Below are positions 22,431-33,263 of a stretch of 64,000 nt of DNA, piece by piece; positions within the stretch are counted from its first letter, which is position 1, and every line of letters starts with the position of its first letter. Below the pieces are notes generated by a model. The model was not told where the DNA came from and did not search any database. It worked only from the letters and a program-made list of their open reading frames with translations. Position numbers and translations under genes: made by a program. This stretch comes from Leptobrachium leishanense (Eukaryota; Chordata; Amphibia; Anura; Megophryidae), in the NCBI GenBank assembly GCA_009667805.1, contig CM019067.1, positions 245,183,721-245,247,720 on the forward strand, in the 5' to 3' direction.

Positions 22431-23750
22431 CAGGATGAGCCACTCAAACCTGCATTTTTGAAATGACTGTAAAAAATAAACGGATGGATATTTAAAAATT
22501 TTATTGTTACTATCTTAATGTACATTAAAAAGCATTTAAGAAACAACATTCACTGTTTAAAAATAACTCCAGTAAGATGGTGTCCTTCCCAATTGAGACA
22601 TTCTTGTAGGCGATTTCTGAAACAGCCCATCACATCACGGAGCATACGCTGAGGAATTCTCTCGATTTCCAACCGGATTCTCCTCTTGAGTTCCCCAAGC
22701 GTTGGAGGTCGTTGTTCAAAGACTTTACTCTTCAGGTACCCCCACAAGAAAAAAATCGCACACTGTGAGGTTGGGCGATCGGGGAGGCCAAGAAATTGCT
22801 CCATTTCGGGATATCACCCGATTTGGAAAAATATTGTTGAGAACATTCATGCTCACATGTATGACTTGTGGCACCGTCTTGCTGGAATAAGGTTTCATTG
22901 TTCATTCCATGTTGACGAAGCTGAGGAATGAAGAACGAATGCAACATTTCCAAATAGCGTTGTGCATTCACAGTAACTGCTTGCTCCCTGTCATTTTCAA
23001 AAAAATACGGGCCTATGATTCCCAATGAGGACATTGCGCACCAAACTGTTACCTTGCTTGAATGGAGTGGTGTTTGATGGAGTTGTTGAGGGTTTTCATC
23101 ACTCCAAAATCAGAAATTTTGTTTATTCACAAAACCGGAGAGATGGAAATGTGCCTCATCGCTCATCCACAGGTTGTGAACAAGGTCCTCATTTTCATCA
23201 AACATGTCCAACAACGTTTGACAAAAACGCCGTCGAGCTGCAAAATCGTTTTCATTCATAGCCTGAACAAACTGAATTTTGTATGGGTGATGGTGTAAAT
23301 CTAATCTCAAGATTCTTCGGACGCTCATGTTTGCCATGCCAAGCGCAGCACTCTGTCGACGCGCCGATCTCCGAGGGCTTCTTTCCACTGCAACTCTCAC
23401 GCGGTCAATATTCGCGGGAGTTCGCACTGATCTTGCACTGCCACCCCTTCTGCTTCTCGTTTCACCAATTGCTTCAAAGTTTGTCACCCACAATTTGATT
23501 GAATTAACAGACGGCACTGGCTTATTTCGATTAATTTGAAAATTCTTCCGGAAACGACGCTGAGCGGCTGCATAACTACCACTTTGGTAAAACGCTTTCA
23601 CAGCGAATGAACGTTGTTGTTTAGACCACTGCTCCATGACGACTGAAATGCTTAGTTGTGGGGGACACAATGGTAACTTTGCTAACTCGCTCCGCCCACT
23701 TTCACGGCTCTTCCGCCCTTTTCAAAAATGCAAGTTTGACTGGCTCACCC
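22431..23750 (-). mobile_element. Mariner-like transposon with DUF4817-type transposase
   Basis: The ends are CAGGATGAGCCACTCAAACC on the left and, inverted, GGGTGAGCCAGTCAAACTTG on the right, both followed inward by TGCATTTTTGAAA. TA lies on both sides. At 1.32 kb it has normal mariner length. The transposase lies on the minus strand (next entry). This family is best known from arthropod genomes. Confidence 0.85.
22553..23637 (-). pseudogene. Mariner/Tc-like transposase, DUF4817 type, decayed
   Basis: From MEQWSKQQRSFAVKAFYQSG at 23637 the frame holds the N-terminal helix-turn-helix typical of this family, then HHHPYKIQFVQAMNEND, WMSDEAHFHLSGFVNKQN (first Asp), WSDENPQQLHQTPLHSSKV, VTVW, GIIGPYFFENDREQAVTVN, and FQQDGATSHT (second Asp). 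The C-terminal YLKSKVFEQRPPTLGELKR completes the family pattern. Breaks: a TGA after VNKQNF near 23110, probably a CGA-to-TGA change; and frameshifting from about 22860, where the DFFLWGY box containing the third acidic residue reads out of frame. It cannot make a full enzyme but is only lightly damaged. Confidence 0.88.
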
Positions 23751-23903
23751 TACAAGGTAAATTACAGCAGTAATTTGTGCACGTGCTACAGCATATGGCC
23801 AGCCCCGTTGAAATGTCACAACACTGCGAAGGGCAGTGGGAGGCATGTCAGTATGGGCACACGGAGTTTGCCCTTCTGACACTGGCCTTAAGGTAAGTGC
23901 ATA

Positions 23904-24795
23904 TGTAGCGCTCACCCCCGGAGGAGCCGCTGAATAAACCCAGGATAGACTCACCGCACTAACAAGTTACTATACACCAGCACACGTTGTAGATTTTCTA
24001 AATTATATATTTTACTGAAGAAATAAATGGCACTGAATATACATAGACTTTAGGCGCAAAATAAATCAATTGGAAACGAATGTCGTAATTTTGTAAAACG
24101 GATACACGCGGCGTAAAACCCATTAATAGCCCTCAGTTCGTGGGCTTAAATCCTGCTCAAAAATACTCGTTAGTGCGTTACTGACCAGTGAATGAGCAAA
24201 AATATCTTTGCCTAGTCAACGTTGGGGCCCTATAATTTGAAGCAATCAATAAGTGCGCACTGTTATTAGAGTTGTAGGCCAGAGGCCTCTCACCAGACCG
24301 GCGACACTGCTTGTCCCGGACCGATGCACACCGTCAGAAGTCTTCCTCTGCCGCCTGGAGCCTGATGTTGCTGGAACCACCGCTCCCGAACCAATCCTCC
24401 TCAGCTCGAAACCAACTTTGCCGCCAGCACTCCACTCCGTCCGCGGCCTTCTGCTCTGCGCTTGTCACCGGAACAGCTCAACGGGATACACTGTAAGTCG
24501 ATGCACACTCTCCCCGATTCTCCAGCATTGGATGCCGCCGATTCTCAGCGGACCAAATCCAAGACAGTGTCTCTCTTGAATCTGACTCCATGTACCGAAT
24601 TCCTCATTCTCCCCACGCTGCACATGAGGCTCCTCACTTCCTGGCGCCAGCGCGCTTCCTTCCTTCCCTTCCCCCCAGGGTTTCTGGGGGATGTAGTTCA
24701 TAAGTCTCTCATAGTCTTTTGCATACGTTACGCTCTGGCTCCCCCTAGAGGCAATATTGTTTCAGTCCAGAGAGCCAAATGAACACAGCGCTACA
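23904..24795. mobile_element. Solo LTR (892 bp), CATA duplication
   Basis: The segment begins TGTAGCGCTCACCCCC and ends CACAGCGCTACA, with CATA at 23900-23903 and 24796-24799. TG...CA termini and a 4-bp duplication without internal region indicate a solo LTR left by recombination. The right half is GC- and C-rich (24250-24700). The retroelement family is not known. Confidence 0.7.
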
Positions 24796-25024
24796 CATAT
24801 AAGGCTACAAAGCAGCAAAAAAAAAATATGAAAGGTTTGCGCATAGTTGCCGGTTTTTGGAATACCAGTCAATCGATGGTTAAATTCAAAGCTTGCGTTT
24901 CTTCATTGCTATGCAAATGTTAATGAACGGCTTCCTCAGGATTGCAAGCCTTCATATTAGTCAAAGGAACAAGTGACTATGAAAGGAAGATGTAACTATC
25001 TTAAGATCCTGTGATCATTTTTAA

Positions 25025-25324
25025 GTGCGCCCGTTCTGACGTGCCTTCCGGCGTCCGTCGCAGCATTGTGACGCTACGACGGGGCCGACCACACGCTGTT
25101 GCACGCACAAATTGCAGCAAGCATCCCCGTCGAAGCGCTACGACGCCAGTTCGACGGGTAAGCAAAACGTGATCCTCCGTAGGAGGATCGAGCCTTGCAG
25201 CGCTGAGCGCACTAGCTGCGCTCAGTGAGGTGGCCAAGTGGGCGTCAGACAGACGTCAAGGGGAAGGAACGTCCACTCTAATGGACGTTCCTTCTGCTTT
25301 TTAAACGCTCATCTGACCCCGGCC
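25025..25324. mobile_element. CpG-rich palindromic MITE, diverged AGGCCGGGGTCAGATG type
   Basis: The right end reads CTCATCTGACCCCGGCCT followed by A, inverse to the termini of the element at 38113-38886. It shares GAGGATCGAGCCTTGCAGC and GGACGTTCCTTC motifs with that copy. The left end is eroded. Confidence 0.6.
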
Positions 25325-25325
25325 T

Positions 25326-26080
25326 AAAAGTTACGTTTTATCTTTATCATGTGAGTTTGTCCATTCCATCTGAACATTTATCCTACATTCCCCTTTATTA
25401 CCAGATTACTGGATTTGATTGATGCTACCTAAGATTATTTAACATCTCAGTCATCACCTGGGTTTGATCCGTACTTTTACAATTCAGAGATGCAGGGTTC
25501 CAAGGTCCCCCTGTCTCTTCTCACTGCAGTGTCACAGATTAGGTTGTCGATGAAACAATGTGTTGCATCCTCAGCTGCACACTTGCTGGCAGTGTGTGAA
25601 ATGAGAAGGTAAGTTAGTGCAGTATCACTGTTCACTTTATAATTGTAAACTGAATAATAGTGCTGCGTTAGAAAAAGAAAGAGAAAAATAATATTTTATT
25701 TGTTCTTTTATTTTTCATAAATCTAACCTGGTTATACTTTGTATCACTGGAAAGACCATTATCTGGCCTTTCCAATGATACCTCATATGTCCCTCTAGCC
25801 CTTAGGGCTCCAGAGATATATTTTTTACAATTTACAATCTAAATACACTGTAACTGTAACAATCTAAAGGATTGCAAATTGTAAAAAAACAAAACTTTTT
25901 TTTACAGAGCAATGTGCCCCCTTGTGGCAGGCACCTGTAGGCATATGTCTACTCTGCCTGGTTATAAATCCAGCCCTGCATGTCCATATTGTATCATAAT
26001 ATTTAACACTAACAGTTAGATTAGATTGTCAGTCATAAGTAAAAGCCAGCAATGCTTTGGTAAATGTACAAACGTCTAAA
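25326..26080. other. Intron with the old 325-bp degenerate repeat
   Basis: The block 25480-25830 (AGAGATGCAGGGTTCCAAGG ... GGCCTTTCCAATGATACCTC) matches the repeat near 3010-3420. No coding is seen. Confidence 0.4.
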
Positions 26081-27016
26081 GGCACTATCATGTGCCTTAA
26101 GCTAAAACGGGGATGCTACGGAGAAATATTTGCAGTCGCAAATTTCCCCTTAGCAACCCCATTTCACAAGTAGATTACAAGGCAGGCGCTGAGTCCAGCA
26201 GCCTGCCCCGTAATGGCCGCTAGCCTCTAGGATGCTCGCGGCAGCGCTAATGCACCATTGCGAGCATTCCGTTCTGGAGTCAATAGGATTCTGCTGCAGA
26301 ATCTCACCTCTCGCAGTGGGAAACTGGGGTCTTTTTCCCCCCAGTCTCACTCTGCTCTCAGCTGCCAAAAGCAGCGGATTGGGCCACTGTTCAGGCCGTG
26401 GGATGAGAGTTGAGTATCTAATTTTTTGGGGGGTTCCAGCTGCTGCTGCAAGGATTAGTTTGCTACAGTACAGAGGTGTGGCTAACTTTTCAGTTTGTCG
26501 CAGCGGTTAGTAATTAGCCTTTGTGATCCAAGTGCTAATTACTCTTTGCGCTCCCCATGTTAAGCATAGGGAAAGCAAAGTACAGTAAGTTTGCACTAAA
26601 AAGCGCCAATACCGATGCGCTATTGAATTTTTTAACCCGTTAGCATTTGGGAGGTGATCTGAGAGTAACGCTATCACCTCATTTAACCTAGCGCTAACCA
26701 GTGGTGTATTTAGGTTTTGTGCTGCCCTAGGCCTGACTAAACTCGTGCACCCCCTAAATTAAATTGGACACACTCCTTCCTTTCAAGGCCGCACCTCCTG
26801 TTTAAACAGCCAGACACTTTCTGGTTTTAAATATGGCTGTTGCTATAATGCAGTGGCCATCATCCACTTAGTGCAGTACAGGCTGCATGGAGAGGCCTGC
26901 CAACAAGTTTAGGAAACTTTTGGGTCCCCTCCAAATTTACAGATGACTTCTGTATTATACATAATAATACACAGAGAGGACACAATACAGGGAGTCTGGG
27001 ATTTATCAATATATTT

Positions 27017-27125
27017 TTTTTTTTTAGAAAGGATTTTACCAGGAAGGATACATTGAGATTTCTCTCGTTTTCAAGTATGTCCTGGGTGGCGAGTATGTAC
27101 CGATAGGTGTCTTGCCCAAGGACAC
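27017..27125 (-). mobile_element. SINE tail fragment, inverted
   Basis: On the minus strand it reads GTGTCTTGCCCAAGGACACC-like sequence, then GAAAACGAGAGAAATCTCAA and CCTTCCTGGTAAAATCC, the same as the SINE at 21220-21445. The tRNA head is missing. It interrupts a local repeat with the motif GGACACAATACA(G/A)GGAGTC. Confidence 0.65.
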
Positions 27126-27639
27126 TTACTGCATTACACACATTATACACACAGGAGGACACAATACAAGGAGTCTGGGATTTACTTAGGTCTGTGTAAC
27201 ACAATACAGAGAGTCTGGGATTCACTTTCGTCTATGTTACACATATTAAGTAAAACCGCAAAAAAACAACTAGAATAGTAAAAGATATGATCGCATAACT
27301 CATTGGCAGAGACACGCACACACATATGGAGGAGCCCCTATAAACATCTACACACCCCGAACATGGAGGAGGTTCTAAAGACATCCAGAAAAAACCAACA
27401 GAGGATTCCTTAAAGACAACCCAAACCCAGTATATGGAGGAGTCCCTAAAAAGAGGGAGATTAGAGCCAAACAAGGACAGAGATTTGCTGCCAAAATTGG
27501 GCTGCTCTTAGTATATAGGATACATAAAGTTTAACTAAAACTAAATAACAAGCACCACACTGATATCACCAAAATCATTATATTTTATTTTTAGTTGAAA
27601 AATAAAAAGGAATGATTAAATCAGGACTACATGACATGT

Positions 27640-27790
27640 ATTGTGGACAGTATATATGGAGAGAGGCAGTATGGTGACAGTATATATGGACGGAAGCAGT
27701 ATGGTAACAGAGTATATGGAGGGAAGCAGTATGGTGACAGTATGTATGGAGGGAAGCAATATGGTGACAGTATATATGGAGGGTGTGTGT
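27640..27790. repeat. Minisatellite, about 30-bp unit
   Basis: About five units of the type GGTGACAGTATATATGGA then GGGAAGCAGTAT lie in the hAT at 26699-30444. Variation is limited to single bases. Confidence 0.8.
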
Positions 27791-28579
27791 GATGTGTGTT
27801 AGTCACTCACCACTTAGAAGAAATGCCCTCTGCTCAAACATTAAAGGAGGCACCTCTTGTCAGATCAGGATGCCTGTCAGGTGGCATCATCTGGTGACAG
27901 TGTAATAGATGGGCCATAGGGGCTGGCTGGGCATGCTGGGAGGGGCTGGAGGCCAGCAGTATCTCTGGGGTCCCTACTTTCTGAGTCCACAGCCTGTCAT
28001 TGCTGCACGCGGGCAGTCGGCTCCTCCCTGGCTGATGTCAGCTGACAGGAGCGTGGTGTCAGGCAGTGATTGCTGCTCATCGAAGCCAGCCTGCCCTCAC
28101 TGAGCCCTGGCACCGCTGCAGGGCCGGTGAGAAGCTTCGTCTCTCCCCTAGCAGCTTTACAATTGTTGGGCAAGTAGTGCAGTATGCCAGCAGCCAGTGA
28201 AGGCCTGGCTGCTGCTTGCTTTTATAGCAGAGGCGTAACTAGAAACCTCAGGGCCCCGGTGCAAGAATCCATGAAGGGCCCCCTGCTCACCCCTCCGTGC
28301 GAGAGAATTTTGCATTTTTACTAAACGTTTTGCAAAAATACCTGTATACAGGTCTCCTGCACTATCACCTAGTATCCCTATTATATATCGATTAGCTGTG
28401 GAATTTAATGCTATGGTAATATTAATGTAATAGGATACTAGGCGATATGTTATAGTATTATTAGGTTTTGTAAGCAGCAGTTTTTGGATAGTGCAGGAGA
28501 CACGTGTCGTATACAGCTAATTTTTGCACTAAAATGGCCATACAATTTGGAAGTATTTTTAAAGAACGGGTTATGGATC

Positions 28580-28780
28580 CTCATATAGATTTCTCTTGTG
28601 TTATGTGTTACCTCATCTAGTGTGTCACCCCTCTCCTCTTAGATTGTAAGCTCTTGAGCAGGGTCCTTTCTCCTTCTGTTCATTGTGTGTAACATGTATG
28701 TATATTTGTTATTCTGTCTCTCCCATTGTACAGCGCTAAGGAATTTGTTGGCGCTTTATAAATGCTTGGAACTGTTATAA
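28580..28780 (+). mobile_element. L2-like LINE 3' end
   Basis: The segment has TTAGATTGTAAGCTCTTGAG, CAGGGTCCTTTCTCCTTCTG and GTACAGCGCTAAGGAATTTG followed by TTGGCGCTTTATAAATG, the familiar 3' terminus of vertebrate L2-type LINEs. It is 5'-truncated and non-coding. A shorter relative may be at 51985-52090. Confidence 0.65.
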
Positions 28781-29008
28781 GGTGGAGTATTAATTAAGAT
28801 CTAGTTTAATAGCCCTCTCCCCTTTATTTTAAAGAAGTTTTTTCATTAATGGAGTTTTAAGAAAATGTTTTTAGTAAGAATGAAAAACTCTCTCCATTTA
28901 ACTGAATGGGTTAATAAGCTGACCAGACCCTGCAATGAGACACCAGGAGGTGTCAGACTCATGATGGATAGCCAGTCAAAAGATAGCAAGAACTCTGATG
29001 CCTATTAA

Positions 29009-30312
29009 CCCTTAAGGAGGAGTGACAGAACTGTTCCGTCATAAATGCATTGATTTTAAAGACCCTAGGTCCTTAACCACTTCACTGCGGCGGACGCGCT
29101 CAGCACATCCAACCGCATGTCACGTTCCATGTGGTGGACGCGCTGAGCGCATCCTGCCTTTGGGGTCAGCGTTCGGCCGGGTTCCGGCCGATCGCTGGCC
29201 CCCCCGGTGCGGGCTGACATCCTCAATGTCAGCCCAGCATCCGGAACCGCCGGCGGAGTAATTAGGTGTCATCACGGGGGCGCGATGACGCCTAATTCAG
29301 GCGCCCCCCCCCCCGCATGTGCGGAGGAGGCGCCTGAAAGGGAGGGGGGAGGTCCTTCGGACCTCTCTCCCTCCCGATCGGCGGCGTTGCGGGGGTTAGC
29401 CCAGGCACCGTTTGGAAGGGCACAGCCTGCCCTTCCAAATGGTACCTGGCATTAACCCCTGGGGAGCCGGATCACGAATCGGCGCTGAGAAGCGCCGGTT
29501 CGTGATCCTTTCCCGGAGCTGGCCGGCCGGAGCTGTCTTGGCCGAGATGTCGGCCAAGCCTCCGGGAACTCCCCCTGAGGACTGGCGTCATCGTGCATAG
29601 CACGATGACGCCAGTCCTGGAGTTAACCCCTAGCTGCCACCAATGGTGGAGATAGGGGGTTCCAATGAACCCCCTATCTCCCGATCCGTGGCAGCTAGGG
29701 GTTAAAGTTTGGTATTGTTGGATCGGCCAGAGCATGGCCGTTCCAATGATACCAAACACGAATGTGAAAAAAGTTTGTAAAAAAAAAATAAAAAATAAAA
29801 AAAAAATATTTAAAAAAAAAAAACAGTTTTTTTTCTTTTTTTGGTTTTTTAATGCAGCAATATTGTTCCCATTTAAATTATAATGTGAACAATGATGCTG
29901 CACTAACGATTTTTGCATGCGGTGCGTTTGTTAAAAATCGTGTAATTTCCCCCAAAAAAAAATGTAACGAGACCCCATCTCTAATTTTTTTAACAAGCGC
30001 ACCCCATACAAAATATAACCGCAATTGCTCGCATGTTAAAATGTGAAAAAAACCACTTTACACATTGTAAATTATTGAAAAATCATATTTTATTGCATTT
30101 TTTGTTATAATATACAGACAGGTCATGACGTATACATATAATAATGACATATTATGAATCTGCCGAGTCTGACGGAAAGAACGATATATAATATGTCTGG
30201 GTCATATACTAAAATAAGCCTTCAAAACACGTTTAAACATGATGAGCAAAACCGGTAAAAATGACCTCAGCACAGGGGCGGGAAAAGCCTCAGCAGCGAA
30301 AGGGTTAAAGGG
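29009..30312. mobile_element. TTAA-flanked GC-rich MITE made of consecutive hairpins
   Basis: TTAA at 29005-29008 is followed by CCCTTAAGGAGG, and AAAGGG precedes TTAA at 30313-30316; an inner pair of TTAA sites (29073-29076 and 30305-30308) brackets CCACTTCACTGCGGCGG and CAGCAGCGAAAGGG. This suggests a piggyBac-like non-autonomous element. From 29160 to 29757 it is a run of separate inverted repeats (see findings). A homopolymer-rich A/T stretch lies at 29765-29850. No protein coding. Confidence 0.6.
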
Positions 30313-30489
30313 TTAACAATACACCACTGAATTCCTCTGCTCTGGCCAGACTGACACAAAGTAGCTGCTATTTTTGCCGCCGCCTCACTGGAAACTGCCG
30401 CCCTAGGCCTAGGCCTTGCCAGCCTAGGCCAAGATACAGCACTGGCGCTAACGCTCACTTACGTGAACGATAGCATTAGGGCCCTAAGA

Positions 30490-31020
30490 CTTCATAGCTA
30501 CTATATTACCAAAATTACATCTAGCAAAACAGAGTATTAATTCCTGTGGATAATTTTTCTTTGCTTTTCCAGTAATTTGGTATATCTGTCACAAGAATGA
30601 TTCATGTACTCCTGGTTTGGAGGTTAGGAGTAAGATTTTTACAAGCTTGTCACTTATTTACAAGCAGTTGACCTTTGCACACTGGCAGAAATACAGCAAT
30701 GTTTCTGAGAACTGATATGATAAACAGCAATTTTAGGCACAGAGTACTGAAAAATTACATAATTGAGTGTACTTGGGAACATCTGTAAAGACTCACATCA
30801 TGCACAGAATAATAAATATAAACAAATGTGCAATATATACATATCCATAGGCATGTACGGTCCATATATTAGGATGCGCACACATGTTACATATATTACT
30901 TACAAAGAGTAAATATTCGCAAACTGTTATTTGGGTCATGGCAAAGAATATTAAAACTAAGAACGACACAAAAATGTAGGTGAGGTCATGAAAGGTCAAA
31001 AACAGGAGCAATTTACTTCC
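30490..31020. other. SUGCT intron, no feature recognised
   Basis: AT-rich intronic DNA. No exon, tandem repeat or terminal inverted repeat is evident. Confidence 0.35.
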
Positions 31021-31841
31021 AGGGTTATTCAAAGAGAGCCGAACTGGCCCTGAAATTGCACAGAACAGTGAATTTCCCCGGTCGGTGCAATTTTGTGGCC
31101 ATTCGGCTATTCAAAAGCTGGCAATTCGCCAACTATTGACAAATTGCCAACGAAACACAGTGATCTTCAGCAGCAGTAAAATCCCCATAGAGAAGCAATT
31201 CTATTCAGAGAACACCGAACAGCACTGAAATGTCAGTAAAATGCCGTGAGTTTCGGTGGTTTCATTCAGCAGGTTTAATCAGATGAAACCCATAGGTTTC
31301 TTTCAATGTTAAAATTTATCCCGTTTTTATTGAATATTTATTAAACTGTTTATGCTTTTAATCAGCAGCAAAAAGTTAGGATTTTTGGAATTTTTTGGCA
31401 AAAAATTATTTCATATCTTTTTAAAATAGTGGTTTTTTTTCTGTAACAGACCTTTTTATTACTATTGATAGGACCTTATATATTAATTACGGGCATTTTC
31501 GCACAGTAGTTTTTTTGCAAACAGTTTTTAAAAGTTGCCGTGGTTTTTTCTTTTTTTTACCCCATTCGTCGGCTTGTCTGCTTTTTCCGCCGGCTGGTCA
31601 ACGCATTGTCGGTTGATCGCCAGCTTTTTTCAGATGCGTTCGGGGGTTTCGCAGTGGTTTTTCCGTTCCTTTCCGCGTTTTTTGCGGCAGTTTGTCGGAT
31701 GCAGTCGGCAGCTTTTCCCTGCAGTTCGGGGACTCTGAATGCTGAATTCACCACAGGATCGGGGAATTTGATTCCCCGAAGTGTGGGGAATGAAAGAGCA
31801 CCGAAATCCCAAGGGAATTTCAGTGCTCTTTGAATAACCCT
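31020..31841. mobile_element. Long CAGGGTTATTCAAAGAG MITE (complete copy)
   Basis: The terminal inverted repeats are near perfect: CAGGGTTATTCAAAGAG at the left and CTCTTTGAATAACCCTG at the right. Internal blocks (CGAAACCCATAGG, CTGTAACAGACCTTTTTATT, GGTTTTTCCGTTCC) match the copies at 633 and 13262. Flanks TTC and TTA are a poor 3-bp match. There is no open transposase. Confidence 0.8.
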
Positions 31842-33040
31842 GTTAGTGGGTGCAACCTGCGAAACCTATTGTATATACTGCACTTCAAGGCTTTAGTATT
31901 AATCATGCAATATTCATTTCAGAAAATATCTAAATAAGTCAATGGCTATTCATCAGCTATCTTGATGTGCTTTTGTATGCATAGTGACCTCACAGTACTA
32001 TATGCTCAACTTCAATGTCAGACTTTGAACGCTAGATAGCGTGTGGTTTTTCTATTACTTGACCAAATCTACTTTCCACTTGGTATTTATTTTCCAAGTA
32101 TCTGGTAGTCTTTCAAGTCCTATAATTATATTTTGGCATTTCATTTACATATCAGAGTTAATTTACACTCCTGAACAGCACCACCTCAATCACACTTTAC
32201 TACTTTATCATATCTACTATGGAATTGCAGCGAAAAGTCTTTCTCGTACACAAAACCTTGTATTCTTGCATGTCTACTTTAACTCTACACCATTGCAGTC
32301 AAGCATCACTCCTTTTTTCTTCTGTACCTCACTTGCATCTAAATTGTTCATATAAAGACTTATTAATCAGGTCTCTCATATAGCCTTCAGCCACAGTGGT
32401 GTATCTCTACTCTTCCATCCAGTAATCTTGATATAGAGGTGCACTGGGAGAAGTGGGATGCATGCTCAATAAATTGTCCCTGTTTGTCCAACTTTAAGGT
32501 CCCCATCTACACTTTTTGAATGTTCCTTGCCTGGTTTATGAGAAACCGCATATAAATTCACTGATTGTAATTATTTACAGTTTGTAAACAATAAATATTT
32601 CATGTGCCCACACACTAATAATAGGAGCAGCAGACTCTTATGATTTTTAAAAGTAAAACGTGAATGTGTAAGCTTCGTGGGCGCTTCAAAATGTGATTCA
32701 TCATGCTTTAAATCGTAAAACCAATTACAATCTCCTCCCAAGGAGGCAGGACTGATGTTAATTACCACTCGTTTACTATTAACCCCTTCCAAGCAAAAAA
32801 AACCCATTTTTTTCTATTACCAATTAAAACACATATATATACTTCATATTAGAAAGGAATATATAACATATTTGCATTAATATACAACAATCCCAAGGAG
32901 TTTTTTTAATATTATATACTCTTAAATGAATATATCCAGGTTGAACTCTTTATTAAGCCCACGTGGCCAAAGATTATCCAATCTAAAAATCCATTCTTTT
33001 TCCTTTCTTTTCAAAAGTAAAGACCTGTCTCCTCCCCATC
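31842..33040. other. SUGCT intron, no gene seen
   Basis: About 1.2 kb of AT-rich DNA with only short chance open frames. A TTAACCCCTTCC motif near 32779 may mark an eroded TTAA-type MITE end. Nothing else can be supported. Confidence 0.35.
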
Positions 33041-33042
33041 TA

Positions 33043-33262
33043 AGGCTAGGGTCAAACGAACGCATTATTCTCAGCGACCGTCAAAAAGTGCGTCCGAACG
33101 CATTGACGTATTTTTTCACGGAATGAGCGAAAACGGTCAGACGACGCGCATTTTCGTGCGTGATTTTTTACGGATCGGCAATAAAACACTTTTTGCGTCT
33201 GGACGTTAAGTAGGCTGGGCATTAGCAGCGTCTGACAACTCCTAATCACGCACACACGCCGC
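33043..33262. mobile_element. Palindromic CpG-rich MITE, cut by the LINE
   Basis: It starts TA then AGGCTAGGGTCAAACGAACG and runs to CACGCACACACGCCGC, where the family normally continues CTAGCGGACGCAGCGC. At that point the LINE sequence begins with ATGTCC. The right half is not seen nearby. Confidence 0.7.
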
Positions 33263-33263
33263 C

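Larger units (their letters stand above)
26699..30444. mobile_element. Non-autonomous hAT, CAGTGGTGTATTTAGG family (3.7 kb)
   Basis: The left end is CAGTGGTGTATTTAGGTTTT and the right end CAAGATACAGCACTG; the 8-bp duplication GCGCTAAC (26691-26698 and 30445-30452) is perfect. The left interior (GCTGCCCTAGGCCTGACTAA, CTCGTGCACCCCC) matches the sister element at 42759-44552. Nested inside are an inverted SINE (27017-27125), a 30-bp-scale minisatellite (27640-27790), a partial hAT-like start CAGAGGCGTAACTAGAAACC at 28228, an L2-like 3' end and the TTAA hairpin-string element. No transposase. Confidence 0.9.
26085..30490. mobile_element. MITE with GGGCACTAT ends, split by a hAT
   Basis: The left arm starts near 26085 with GGCACTATCATGTGCC and the right arm ends near 30482 with GATAGCATTAGGGCCC. 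These resemble the ends of the MITE at 52333-54232 (GGGCACTATTACATCC ... GCGTAATAGGGCCC). The interior is GC-richer than the flanks. A hAT is inserted at a GCGCTAAC site, close to the corresponding place where another hAT entered the 52-kb copy. Confidence 0.5.

Noticed and set aside
28228..28300. A complete hAT starting CAGAGGCGTAACTAGAAACC
   Set aside because: The left end is recognisable but no matching right end or 8-bp duplication could be found, so only a fragment is noted.
29472..29918. 148-codon minus-strand frame
   Set aside because: It runs through hairpins and an A/T homopolymer tract; composition explains it.
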